The notes under the pieces were generated by a model, which saw only the letters and a list, made by a program, of their open reading frames with translations, was not told the origin of the DNA and did no database searches. From JACMLD01 sp044223995 (GTDB taxonomy: Bacteria; Bacteroidota; Bacteroidia; Chitinophagales; Chitinophagaceae): a DNA stretch of 64,000 nt. Position 1 is the stretch's first letter. Each line of letters opens with the position of its first letter. Where the stretch lies: positions 124,001 through 188,000 of the forward strand of contig JBGALE010000006.1 in assembly GCA_044223995.1 (NCBI GenBank), in the 5' to 3' direction. This document shows positions 35,456 through 43,867 of the stretch, in pieces. The position numbers and the translations under genes were made by a program.

Positions 35456-36220
35456 TTAAACTTTCTTTTTAAATCTTTCAATGGCCTCTCTTGTATATTT
35501 ACTCAAAACAAGCCTTCCGCTGATAGCCGCACGTTCTATCAGAAATTGATCCCAGTTTTCTGTTCCCTTCCAGAATATCTTTTTCATTTCGGCCATGGCT
35601 TCAGGACTTGAATGCGCGAGCGTGTTGGACAACCGGTGAATGGATTCATCCATGCCATCCACATCCGGATGTACTTCGGCAAACAGGCCTTTTCTTTTGG
35701 CCCAGTCTGCATTGCGCCACATAGATGCATCGATGGCCAATTGCGTGAATGGGGCATTCCCGATTTTTCTTTCTACTACTGGTCCTACTACAAATGGACC
35801 TATAGCAATCGCCAATTCGCTCAGTTTTATCTCAGCGCCTTCAGTTGCAATCGCATAATCAACCGCTGCTGCCAGGCCCACTCCACCGCCTACACATTTG
35901 CCGTGTATACGGCCAATGACAAGTTTTGGGCATTTACGCAGCGCATTGATCACATGCGCAAAGCCGCTGAAAAAGGCCAATCCTTCTGCTTCAGTTTTGA
36001 TAGCCGTCAGTTCATCGAAAGATGCACCGGCACAAAATGCTTTTAAACCGGCCGAACGAAGCACAATTACTTTTGTATCGGGGTTGAGACCGGCATGATG
36101 AATTTCCTGTGTCAAAGAATTGAGCAAATGGGCTGGCAGAGAATTACTCTGCGGATGAAAGAATTCAATACTTGTAATACCCAAATGATCCGTATGCGAG
36201 GTTACATAAGCGTCTGACAT
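35456..36220 (-). CDS. Enoyl-CoA hydratase/isomerase family protein next to paaZ
   Basis: A 254-residue crotonase with an oxyanion segment AFCAGASFDEL and GKCVGGGVGLAAAVD. Of the two acidic residues of classical hydratases, the first position (E in GGGCELA of rat enzyme) is Gly here (GGGVGLA), while Glu in KLSELAIAIG may match the second. It may therefore be an isomerase or hydratase with changed chemistry. Its position 28 nt after paaZ suggests a role in phenylacetate breakdown, perhaps as PaaF (2,3-dehydroadipyl-CoA hydratase), but the missing Glu argues for caution. The C-terminus is the usual lysine-rich tail. Confidence 0.8.
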   Translation of the reverse strand: MSDAYVTSHTDHLGITSIEFFHPQSNSLPAHLLNSLTQEIHHAGLNPDTKVIVLRSAGLKAFCAGASFDELTAIKTEAEGLAFFSGFAHVINALRKCPKLVIGRIHGKCVGGGVGLAAAVDYAIATEGAEIKLSELAIAIGPFVVGPVVERKIGNAPFTQLAIDASMWRNADWAKRKGLFAEVHPDVDGMDESIHRLSNTLAHSSPEAMAEMKKIFWKGTENWDQFLIERAAISGRLVLSKYTREAIERFKKKV

Positions 36221-36248
36221 AACAAGTAGTTTAATAATTATTCAAAAC

Positions 36249-38297
36249 TCAGCCTTTTTTCTTTCTTACCATTGTTAAAATAGTAGCGATACCCACGTGT
36301 TCATCAGTTTCATCCAGTACTTCCACATACCATTTTACAATTCCTTTGGGAATATCATTTTCATCTTTCATCTCCTGCGAAATTTTTTCCTTACAGGTAA
36401 ACCGTACATAAATGGTTGCACCGGGATATACCGGTTTGGTAAAACGCAATTCATCGATGCCATAGTTCAGCAATACCGGTCCCATATCACTACCATCTAC
36501 AAATAATCCTGCGGCAGCACTTAAAATAAAATAGCCATGTGCCACCTGTTTTTCAAACATGGTCCCTGCAAAATTCGTATTTGTTTTGTGTGCATAAAAA
36601 TGATCACCACTCAGGTTGGCAAAATCATCAATATCTTTTGATGTGACGAGCCGTTTGCCTGTAATCAGTTGATCACCGACAGATAATTCTTCAAAATATT
36701 TCCTGAATGGATGACCAGTAGCAGTATTCCCTTTTGCATACGGTTGGTAAACATCGGTGATGGCCGTTATCATGGTAGGCGAACCTTGTACTGCCACTCT
36801 CTGCATGTAATGTTTTACGCCGCGGATTCCGCCCATTTCCTCACCACCACCTGCCCGTCCAGGACCGCCATGCACCAGCAATGGCAGCGGTGAACCATGG
36901 CCCGTTGATTCCCTGGCACATTCACTATTTAATACCAACATCCTTCCGTGGTAAGTACCTGCCCCCAATACAAATTGCCGTGCAATAGCACTATCAGCCG
37001 TTACTATCGAACTGCACAATGATCCCTTTCCTTTCTTGCTCAATTCAATGGCTTCATCCAAGTTTTTATAGGGCATGATCGTACTCACCGGGCCGAAAGC
37101 TTCTATTTCATGTGCACCATCTGCTGTAAAAGGCTTGTTGTTTAATAGTAGCAATGGCGACACAAAAGCACCTTTCTTATCATCCGCATCTACTACCTGC
37201 ACACTGTCCAGTGATCCATATATTACCTGCGAAGAAGCCAATAAACGATCTACCTGCAATCGCACTTCTTCCCGCTGCTGCTGCCCGGCCAGTGAGCCCA
37301 TTCTTACTTTTTCATTCAGTGGATTCCCGATGAGCGTTTGCGACAACGACTGGCTGATACTTTTCCAGGCATCTTCCATTTTATTTTCAGGTACAAATAT
37401 TCTTCGTATTGCGGTACATTTTTGTCCCGCTTTCACCGTCATCTCTTTTCTCACTTCTTTGATAAAAATATCCCAGTCGGTATCACCAGGTTGCACATCA
37501 TTGCCCAATACAATACAATTCAGCGAATCCGCTTCCATATTGAAGGGTACACTTTCGCTTAATATTTTCGGATGCGATTTTAATTTCAAACCGGTCGCGG
37601 CAGAACCTGTTAATGTAACAACATCCTGTGATGTAACATGATCCAATAAATCACCCGCACTGCCACAGATCAATTGCAATGCTCCTTCTGGTAAAATACC
37701 GGATGCAATGATTTCTTTGGTGACTGCTTCTGTCAAATAGCAGGTAACGGTAGCCGGTTTTACAATTGCAGGCATACCTGCCAGCAGGTTGACGGCAATT
37801 TTTTCCAGCATACCCCATACGGGAAAATTAAATGCATTGATATGGATGGCGACCCCCTCCTTCGGTACCAATACATGCTGGCCCATAAAGGTATTCGACT
37901 TGCTGAGGCTGGTACCCTCTCCATCCAGTGCAAAGGGACTGTCGGGAAATTTTCTCCGCAGGGAAGCATTGGCAAATAAATTCCCAATACCACCTTCTAT
38001 ATCAATCCAGCTATCCGCTTTCGTGGCGCCGGTTTGATAACTGATCTTATAAAATGTATCCAGGTGTTGCCGCAAATGAAGCGCCAGCGCTTTGAGCATC
38101 TGTCCGCGTTCATTGAAAGTAAGTTTACGAAGATGACTGTTGCCAGTTTTTCTTGCGTAGTCGGTAATAGCCTTGAAATCGAGCCCTGCAGCAGACGCAT
38201 TACCGATTGGTACGCCGGTTACTGCATTGTACAAAATCTGCCCTTCCCCATCGCCCCGGATCCAGCGCCCTGTTACATAGTTTTCTGTTGTAGTCAT
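36249..38297 (-). CDS. paaZ: Bifunctional oxepin-CoA hydrolase / 3-oxo-5,6-dehydrosuberyl-CoA semialdehyde dehydrogenase PaaZ
   Basis: Ring-opening enzyme of the phenylacetate pathway. The 682-residue protein has an aldehyde dehydrogenase domain (about 1-520) with E255 (NMEADS) and catalytic C294 (GQKCTAIRR), and a C-terminal MaoC-type (R)-hydratase domain (about 535-680) with D565 and H570 in SGDHFYAH. These correspond closely to E. coli E256/C295 and D561/H566, so both activities should be intact. ATG 38297 is chosen over the frame start 38309. It is followed by a crotonase 28 nt downstream. It lies 28 kb from the paaABCD block and no PaaR-like site was seen upstream. Confidence 0.96.
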   Translation of the reverse strand: MTTTENYVTGRWIRGDGEGQILYNAVTGVPIGNASAAGLDFKAITDYARKTGNSHLRKLTFNERGQMLKALALHLRQHLDTFYKISYQTGATKADSWIDIEGGIGNLFANASLRRKFPDSPFALDGEGTSLSKSNTFMGQHVLVPKEGVAIHINAFNFPVWGMLEKIAVNLLAGMPAIVKPATVTCYLTEAVTKEIIASGILPEGALQLICGSAGDLLDHVTSQDVVTLTGSAATGLKLKSHPKILSESVPFNMEADSLNCIVLGNDVQPGDTDWDIFIKEVRKEMTVKAGQKCTAIRRIFVPENKMEDAWKSISQSLSQTLIGNPLNEKVRMGSLAGQQQREEVRLQVDRLLASSQVIYGSLDSVQVVDADDKKGAFVSPLLLLNNKPFTADGAHEIEAFGPVSTIMPYKNLDEAIELSKKGKGSLCSSIVTADSAIARQFVLGAGTYHGRMLVLNSECARESTGHGSPLPLLVHGGPGRAGGGEEMGGIRGVKHYMQRVAVQGSPTMITAITDVYQPYAKGNTATGHPFRKYFEELSVGDQLITGKRLVTSKDIDDFANLSGDHFYAHKTNTNFAGTMFEKQVAHGYFILSAAAGLFVDGSDMGPVLLNYGIDELRFTKPVYPGATIYVRFTCKEKISQEMKDENDIPKGIVKWYVEVLDETDEHVGIATILTMVRKKKG

Positions 38298-38388
38298 AGC
38301 AAGCATCAATTATTCCAGACGAAATTAAATGAAAAGGGAAAAAGGGCAGAATATGATTTAGATCACAAGGCAATTCATCCGGCTTGTT

Positions 38389-38396
38389 TATTTTTG
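38389..38396 (+). promoter_or_regulatory. -7 promoter element of the metal-associated cluster
   Basis: TATTTTTG, 8 nt before ATG 38405; transcript would be almost leaderless. Confidence 0.55.
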
Positions 38397-38404
38397 TCCA
38401 TTAT

Positions 38405-38773
38405 ATGAAAAAACTGGCTGCAGCCATATTACTCATTTCTTTTATGTGCGGGGTGTTTTGCAAAACAGCTATTGTACTGGATTATTACTCCAATACTGCG
38501 GCATTTGCCAAAAACTGTATCAATAAAAACAAACCTGCCCTTCATTGTAATGGTAAATGCCAGATGATGAAAAAACTGCGCCAGGAAGAAAAGAAAGACG
38601 ATACTAACCCGGAAAGAAAAACCGATGGTAAAAATGAAGTGCTTTCTTCCAAATCTTTTTTTACCGCTTCCATCCTTCCAGGGCAAACAGTGCGAAACAT
38701 TTCTTCTGTAATAGTTATCGAAAAACCTGTTGACAGAAGTTATACACTCCTCCGCCCACCATCCATCGTCTGA
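38405..38773 (+). CDS. Small exported protein with CxGKC motif
   Basis: The 122-residue protein has an N-terminal hydrophobic signal or anchor (MKKLAAAILLISFMCGVFC), a region NCINKNKPALHCNGKCQMMKK with three cysteines in a CxxxC arrangement, and a long lysine/glutamate-rich linker. Similar short proteins occur in Bacteroidota near heavy-metal genes; metal binding by the HCNGKC site is inferred. The start ATG is decided by the -7 element at 38389. First of three genes reading in the same direction to 40088. Confidence 0.72.
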   Translation: MKKLAAAILLISFMCGVFCKTAIVLDYYSNTAAFAKNCINKNKPALHCNGKCQMMKKLRQEEKKDDTNPERKTDGKNEVLSSKSFFTASILPGQTVRNISSVIVIEKPVDRSYTLLRPPSIV

Positions 38774-38790
38774 TACCAGACCATTTTTGA

Positions 38791-38817
38791 CATGACCTGT
38801 TGTAACACACGGTCATG
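38791..38817. repeat. Inverted repeat before the second gene of the metal-associated cluster
   Basis: CATGACC (38791-38797) and GGTCATG (38811-38817), 13-nt spacer, 31 nt before the ATG at 38848. Possible operator or hairpin. Confidence 0.5.
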
Positions 38818-38847
38818 AACCTGTTCCATCATCAACATAAAATATTT

Positions 38848-39756
38848 ATGAAAAGATATCTATTGGCGATCACGCTATTGATCGCAACATCCGTTTCCCA
38901 TGCCTGTGAAATTTGCGGCTGTGGTGTGGGCAATTATTATATTGGTTTATTACCGCAATTCAATCACAGCTTTTTTGGTGTACGATACCAGTTTAGAAAT
39001 TTTCATACCAGGCTCAGCAATGACCCGTCACAATTCAGCCGCGATATGTACCAATCGGTAGAATTTTGGGGCGGCTATAATTTTGGTAAGCGTTGGCAGG
39101 TATTGGTTTTTGTACCGTATAATATCAGTCACCAGGTATCTGACGAAGGTACTACCAAACTCAGCGGCATCGGCGATATAGCCGCTGTTGTGAATTATAA
39201 AATATTTGATAAAACATCTGCTACAAAATCAAAGAAGCTTATCACACAACAGTTATGGATTGGCGGTGGCTTTAAATTAGCTACCGGTAAGTTTAGTATT
39301 GATCCTGCCGATCCTGATGTAGCATCTATGGCAAACACCCAGATTGGTTCCGGGAGTACAGATTTTATTGCAAATGCCATGTATAATATCCGTGTCGGTA
39401 AGATTGGTGTGAACACAAGCGCCAGTTATAAGATCAATACTTCTAATAGCGACAAGTATAAATTTGGCAATAAATTTACCGCCAACAGTTTTGCTTACTA
39501 TGCTTTGCAGTCTCATAAAACCACGATTGCACCCAATATTGGTTTGTTGTATGAACATTCGTCCGGTAATACTTTGCAGTCAGTGAAAGTGGCGCAAACA
39601 GGTGGTTACCTGTCCCTGGCATCTGCCGGAATTGAAGTAACCCTTGGAAAAATTACTGTAGGCGGAAACTTACAGGCACCTATCGCCCAAAATTTTGCCA
39701 ATGGACAAACTAATTCCAAACTGCGCGGAATGGCACACATAACATTTTCACTGTAA
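38848..39756 (+). CDS. Secreted barrel-like protein with N-terminal CEICGCG motif
   Basis: The 302-residue protein has a signal peptide (MKRYLLAITLLIATSVSHA) whose mature end begins CEICGCGVGNYYIG, a cysteine motif suited to metal binding. The rest has alternating hydrophobic strands (YNFGKRWQVLVFVPYNIS, LWIGGGFKLATGKFS, VNTSASYKIN, MAHITFSL at the end) like an outer-membrane barrel. Neighbours with metal-type motifs (CxGKC protein upstream, YHS domain downstream) suggest a metal-related transport role. Function is inferred only. Confidence 0.8.
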   Translation: MKRYLLAITLLIATSVSHACEICGCGVGNYYIGLLPQFNHSFFGVRYQFRNFHTRLSNDPSQFSRDMYQSVEFWGGYNFGKRWQVLVFVPYNISHQVSDEGTTKLSGIGDIAAVVNYKIFDKTSATKSKKLITQQLWIGGGFKLATGKFSIDPADPDVASMANTQIGSGSTDFIANAMYNIRVGKIGVNTSASYKINTSNSDKYKFGNKFTANSFAYYALQSHKTTIAPNIGLLYEHSSGNTLQSVKVAQTGGYLSLASAGIEVTLGKITVGGNLQAPIAQNFANGQTNSKLRGMAHITFSL

Positions 39757-39785
39757 TCAACTAATTTTAACTAAACAGCTATTTG

Positions 39786-40088
39786 ATGAAACAAACAATT
39801 ATCGTGTTACTGGTGGTTGTTCTTGCTGCTTGTCAGCAACACCACGCTGCGGAAAAAGAGAACCCGGCAATGAAAGCCATACAGCATACAGACTCCGCCA
39901 AACAAAAATATACCACTGCAATGGTCGACAATTTAAAAGATCCATCCTGTGGTATGCCGGTTGGAGCTGGTATTGAAGACACCTTACACTATAAGGGAAA
40001 GGTATATGGCTTTTGTTCTGATGAATGCAGGGACGATTTCAAAAAAGATCCTGAGGCACATGTGAAAACGGCAGAAATGAAACAATAA
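39786..40088 (+). CDS. YHS-domain lipoprotein
   Basis: The 100-residue protein has a lipoprotein signal (VVLAACQQH) and a YHS domain (about residues 50-90: DPSCGMPV ... HYKGKVYGFCSDECRDDFKKDPEAH), a small metal-binding fold found in copper-transport ATPases and metal-handling proteins. It probably holds copper or a similar metal in the periplasm. A TTG lies just upstream at 39783, but ATG 39786 is the natural start. Last gene of the cluster. Confidence 0.88.
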   Translation: MKQTIIVLLVVVLAACQQHHAAEKENPAMKAIQHTDSAKQKYTTAMVDNLKDPSCGMPVGAGIEDTLHYKGKVYGFCSDECRDDFKKDPEAHVKTAEMKQ

Positions 40089-40146
40089 ACAGCTTAATCC
40101 TGCATCATATAAAAGCGATGGCCCAACCTGGCTGTCGCTTTTGTAT

Positions 40147-40611
40147 TTAAATCAAACCAAATTGTTTTGCGTGATGCTGGCTGTGTTTGTACAACAGTTG
40201 CTGTGCTTCTTCAAAATTAAGATCACCAAATACCGGGTTGGTAATGGTTAAGCCCGGGTTATTTTCATACACAGTAAAAAAATCAGCGATTTCTTTTTCC
40301 AGTTTATTAATGCCTTCTTCAACCGTTTTAAAATGCAGGGGTAATGGATCGTCTGGAAAGGCGGGCGACTTGGTGTTTTCCCTGAATTCTTTATCGCTCA
40401 TTAAAAAAATACGGGATGCAGCCAGTTTATCAGCAGGCGTTAATATTTTTTCTGTTTTTAGTTTCCCGCTCGCGTTTTTCAGTGCCAAGACCATATGCTC
40501 TACCATGTGCTGGAAACTCATCCTTCCCCATTTGGGCGTAATACCCGGTGGCGCATTCCTGAGAAGCTGAATAAATTCAATTTGAACAAATTCCTTTTTA
40601 CCTGGTTGCAT
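40147..40611 (-). CDS. DinB-like protein (DUF1569 family)
   Basis: The 154-residue protein has MSFQHMVEHMVLALKNASG in the first helix and YKHSQHHAKQFGLI at its end; the His residues at these positions resemble the metal-binding triad of DinB-like four-helix bundles. Members may be thiol-dependent metalloenzymes, but this is unassigned. Downstream of adk on the same strand; the adk terminator at 40645-40670 lies between them. Confidence 0.75.
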   Translation of the reverse strand: MQPGKKEFVQIEFIQLLRNAPPGITPKWGRMSFQHMVEHMVLALKNASGKLKTEKILTPADKLAASRIFLMSDKEFRENTKSPAFPDDPLPLHFKTVEEGINKLEKEIADFFTVYENNPGLTITNPVFGDLNFEEAQQLLYKHSQHHAKQFGLI

Positions 40612-40644
40612 ACATGACTATTGAAAACGGCCGTAAATAAAAAA

Positions 40645-40670
40645 GCCTCCTGTTATACTAACGTAGAGGC
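40645..40670 (-). terminator. Intrinsic terminator after adk
   Basis: Minus-strand GCCTC ... GAGGC with an inner GTTA/TAAC pair, followed by a T-run (complement of the A-run at about 40636-40644). Confidence 0.75.
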
Positions 40671-40699
40671 GAATGCAGTTGGTTTCGGGTATATAAAAA

Positions 40700-41281
40700 T
40701 CAGGCAGCCTGTCGTTTATCGATTTCGGAACTCAGCGCAGAAAAAATTTCGTCCACCGTTCCTTCCCCTTTTATCAGGACCACTTTTCCAAACTGGCTGT
40801 AATATTCTGCCACGGCCGATGTTTTGCTGTGGTATTCTGCAATCCTTGCCCTAATAATATCTTCCCTTGTATCGTCGCTTCGGCCACTGGTCAGGCCACG
40901 GTTCTTTAATCTTTTTACCAGTTCTTCTTCGCTTACATTTAAGGCAAGTACTACATTGATGGTTGCATTGTATTGGTTTAGCAGGGCGTCCAGTGCTTCT
41001 GACTGTGCCTTGGTACGGGGGAACCCATCAAACAAAAAGCCTTTTGCCTGGGGATTGTTGGCCAGCGCGGAACGGATCATCCCTATTACCACTTCATCCG
41101 GAACCAGTTGACCCTTGTCCATCAGTTTCTTCGCCTCAATTCCAAGGACGGTCTGGTTGGCAATTTCGCTGCGCAACAGGTCACCTGTGGACAGGTGCTT
41201 CAGGCCATAGCGGGCCATCAGCTTCTCAGACTGGGTCCCTTTGCCGCTTCCCGGCGGACCAAATAGAATTAAATTGAACAT
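40700..41281 (-). CDS. adk: Adenylate kinase, short form
   Basis: Interconverts ATP, AMP and ADP. The 193-residue protein has the P-loop FGPPGSGKGTQ, the NMP motif LSTGDLLRSEI, FDGFPRT and a short LID region (RLKNRGLTSGRSDD) without the zinc finger, as in short-form adenylate kinases. ATG 41281 starts just before the first strand; the ten extra residues of the open frame (to 41311) are rejected because they overlap the -7 element at 41309-41316. Confidence 0.97.
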   Translation of the reverse strand: MFNLILFGPPGSGKGTQSEKLMARYGLKHLSTGDLLRSEIANQTVLGIEAKKLMDKGQLVPDEVVIGMIRSALANNPQAKGFLFDGFPRTKAQSEALDALLNQYNATINVVLALNVSEEELVKRLKNRGLTSGRSDDTREDIIRARIAEYHSKTSAVAEYYSQFGKVVLIKGEGTVDEIFSALSSEIDKRQAA

Positions 41282-41308
41282 TTTTCTTACTAACCTTTTG
41301 GAGAAGAA

Positions 41309-41316
41309 CAAATATA
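41309..41316 (-). promoter_or_regulatory. -7 promoter element of adk
   Basis: TATATTTG on the minus strand, 27 nt before ATG 41281. Confidence 0.6.
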
Positions 41317-41364
41317 AAGGATGATGATTAAAAATCCTTTAACAATTTTGAGCGTTTTTTATGA

Positions 41365-41380
41365 TTATCGTCAACGATAA
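41365..41380. promoter_or_regulatory. Palindrome between divergent adk and msrB, possible operator
   Basis: TTATCGT-CA-ACGATAA: 7-bp arms around 2 nt. It lies about 49 bp upstream of the adk -7 element and 60 bp upstream of the msrB -7 element, between the two promoters. Confidence 0.45.
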
Positions 41381-41439
41381 GGAATGTTAAAGGGTGGCTA
41401 CTGTCGCAAAACAGACAATCTGCCCAAACCTTGGGTGCG

Positions 41440-41447
41440 TACATTTG
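41440..41447 (+). promoter_or_regulatory. -7 promoter element of msrB
   Basis: TACATTTG, 17 nt before the ATG. Confidence 0.6.
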
Positions 41448-41464
41448 TTGTACAATAATAGCGT

Positions 41465-42043
41465 ATGAAAAATATAAGCCGACTTTGTGTGATATTATTA
41501 CTGCCTGCTGTGTTCAGTCATTGCAGTTATTCACAAACAAATAGTCAAACTAAAACAGGTAAAATGGACAATACAGAAAAGAAAAACCCTTATTACAACA
41601 AGGCTGACTCCAGCCAGGTAAAACTGTCTGATGAAGAATGGAGAAAGATATTGCCGGCTAATGTGTATAATATTGCCCGTCAGAAAGGAACAGAAAGGCC
41701 ATGGACCAGCCCGTTCGAAAATTCAAAAGAAATAGGTACCTATTATTGTGCCGTATGTGGTAACCCACTTTTTAAGAGCGATACCAAATTTGAAAGTGGT
41801 TGTGGCTGGCCGAGTTTCTATCAGCCCATTACCAAGGGAAGTATTATCTATTTACCCGATAATTCTTATGGCATGACCCGTACAGAAGTGGAATGCGGCC
41901 GTTGCAAATCACATCTTGGACACGTATTTGATGATGGCCCACCGCCCACTGGTCTTCGTTATTGCATCAACGGCGTAGTGCTGGATTTTGAGAAGGCAAA
42001 GGATGCGGAAAAAAAATACAACGAAAAAAAACAGGGGGGTTAA
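41465..42043 (+). CDS. msrB: Peptide-methionine (R)-S-oxide reductase MsrB, exported
   Basis: Repairs methionine-R-sulfoxide in proteins. The 192-residue protein has a hydrophobic N-terminal signal (about residues 1-23) followed by the MsrB domain: zinc cysteines in YYCAVCGN and ECGRCKSH, the FESGCGWPSFY core, and the catalytic Cys in RYCINGVV. The signal suggests repair of periplasmic or outer-membrane proteins. A terminator follows at 42066-42095. Confidence 0.94.
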   Translation: MKNISRLCVILLLPAVFSHCSYSQTNSQTKTGKMDNTEKKNPYYNKADSSQVKLSDEEWRKILPANVYNIARQKGTERPWTSPFENSKEIGTYYCAVCGNPLFKSDTKFESGCGWPSFYQPITKGSIIYLPDNSYGMTRTEVECGRCKSHLGHVFDDGPPPTGLRYCINGVVLDFEKAKDAEKKYNEKKQGG

Positions 42044-42065
42044 GAAAATATAAACAGCATTATGT

Positions 42066-42095
42066 AAAAGCAGTTGCAAACAGGCAACTGCTTTT
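42066..42095 (+). terminator. Intrinsic terminator after msrB
   Basis: AAAAGCAGTTGC, loop AAACAG, GCAACTGCTTTT, extended by further T residues: 12-bp perfect stem. Confidence 0.9.
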
Positions 42096-42122
42096 TTATT
42101 ACTCTACATTATCTTGCATGTA

Positions 42123-43016
42123 ATGTTCAAGTTGTTACAACAGCCATTTCCAGCATTTATCCCTTGCCTGCGGGGAGTAGTCCTGTGTTTTACCGGGGGG
42201 TTTTGTGTATTCCTGGTACTTTTTGTATTCAAGGCCTTTGGTATGCACAACTTTGAAACTGGTCAAAGAGCGGTATATGCAGGTATTTATGCAGGCATCA
42301 CTATTTTAATTGCATTGGTGAATACCGTATTGCTTCCATGGATCATTCCATCCGTTTTTCGGGAAGAACAGTGGACTGTCGGAAAAGAAATACTGACCTT
42401 TATCTGGCTATTGATTTGTATTTCCGCAGGAAATCTAATTGCCAGCAATATACTGGATGGAGAAGGAATCAGCTTAATCAATTTTGTACGAACCATTGGC
42501 ATTACAGCCTCGGTAGGCATTATCCCCATTTCAATCAGTATACTGGTGAAGCAGCAATCATTATTGAAACGTTACGCAACGGCTGCCCGGCAAATAGAAG
42601 AAAAAGTGTTTAACCCGGAAACTTCCTTCCCAAAAACTTCTTCATCCCCTGTTGTTGAGAATTTTATTGAACTGACTGGTGATAATGCAGGCGATAAGCT
42701 GGCCATTTCATTAAAAGACCTTTTGTATATTAATGCAGCAGACAATTATATAAAAATATATTATACTGATCCTTCCGGAACGAAACAATTCATATTGCGC
42801 AGTACATTAAAGAAAACGGAAGAATCACTGGCACCGTTTCCTCAATTCTTCCGTTGTCACCGCACTTATATCGTCAACCTTGACAAGGTGAGGCATATCA
42901 GCGGAAATGCGCAGGGTTACAAATTGCACCTGGCCGAAACAAATGATCTCATCCCTGTCAGCAGAAGCTACAACAGTACCATCGCCCAAAAACTCAATGA
43001 CGTAAAAAAAACATAA
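42123..43016 (+). CDS. Membrane-anchored LytTR-type transcription regulator
   Basis: The 297-residue protein has four hydrophobic N-terminal segments (about residues 10-145) and a C-terminal LytTR DNA-binding domain (about 195-292: LLYINAADNYIKIYY ... FFRCHRTYIVNLDKVRHI ... LIPVSRSYN). There is no receiver domain, so it is a one-component, membrane-bound regulator; its signal is unknown. ATG 42123 is chosen over a TTG at 42114. No neighbouring kinase. Confidence 0.9.
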   Translation: MFKLLQQPFPAFIPCLRGVVLCFTGGFCVFLVLFVFKAFGMHNFETGQRAVYAGIYAGITILIALVNTVLLPWIIPSVFREEQWTVGKEILTFIWLLICISAGNLIASNILDGEGISLINFVRTIGITASVGIIPISISILVKQQSLLKRYATAARQIEEKVFNPETSFPKTSSSPVVENFIELTGDNAGDKLAISLKDLLYINAADNYIKIYYTDPSGTKQFILRSTLKKTEESLAPFPQFFRCHRTYIVNLDKVRHISGNAQGYKLHLAETNDLIPVSRSYNSTIAQKLNDVKKT

Positions 43017-43173
43017 GGAAGTCAATACGCTTCCTGTTTACCCATCCTGGTTTTCCATTCACCCCCGTGTTTGCCATCCACCCCAAATGCCTTGCCAGCA
43101 AGCCCTTGCGTTTGGATACAGGCAGTTGCTGCCCCATCTTTGTTTTATTCGGTAAACCAGTAAAACAATCATT

Positions 43174-43860
43174 ATGAAATTACTCATCCTTATTATGCTC
43201 ATTATACATATAGCCAGCGGTACCATCGCCTTAATTACAGGGTTGCTGTCTATGCTGAACCGCAAGGGTGGCAAAACACACGTTATTACCGGACGTATAT
43301 TCTTTTGGGCCATGACCGGTGTATTTGTAACGTCGGTAACCATCAGTATTGCAAAAGGCCTTGTCTTCCTGTTCCTCGTCGGCTTCTTTAGTTATTACCT
43401 CACCTGTAGTGGTTACCGGAGCCTGTACCTGAAGAAGATCCATATGGAACAAAAAGCTGCACTAATAGATTGGGTGATTGGCTATGCAGGTCTGTTTTTT
43501 GGTGTTGGCCTGATTATTTTTAGTGTGATTGGAATTGCAACAAGAGGGGGGTTATTTAACCTGGTACCGATCGTATTTGGAGGCATCAGTACATTATTTG
43601 CCTATTCAGACATCAGGAAATTTTATGTACGGCCGACAGAAAAATACCACTGGATGGTTAGTCATGGAATAAGAATGAGCGGTGCTTTTACAGCAACCGT
43701 AACCGCGTTCATCGTTGTCAATATCCAAATCCAGCAGCAATGGTTATTATGGATTTTGCCTGCAGCGATTATACCCACCATCACCAGGCTTCAGTTGAAG
43801 AAGTTGGTATCAAAAACAGCGGGGCGTGTTTATCATGAAGCGACCATCATCACGAGGTAA
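43174..43860 (+). CDS. DUF2306-like integral membrane protein
   Basis: The 228-residue protein has about six transmembrane segments, beginning MKLLILIMLIIHIASGTIAL, with the conserved early HIASG and HVITGRIFFW motifs and later HWMVSHGIRMSG, in which histidines may bind heme or metal. Function is unknown. No partner gene is adjacent; YceI lies convergently downstream, and the shared terminator is at 43868-43891. Confidence 0.82.
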   Translation: MKLLILIMLIIHIASGTIALITGLLSMLNRKGGKTHVITGRIFFWAMTGVFVTSVTISIAKGLVFLFLVGFFSYYLTCSGYRSLYLKKIHMEQKAALIDWVIGYAGLFFGVGLIIFSVIGIATRGGLFNLVPIVFGGISTLFAYSDIRKFYVRPTEKYHWMVSHGIRMSGAFTATVTAFIVVNIQIQQQWLLWILPAAIIPTITRLQLKKLVSKTAGRVYHEATIITR

Positions 43861-43867
43861 TAAAAAA

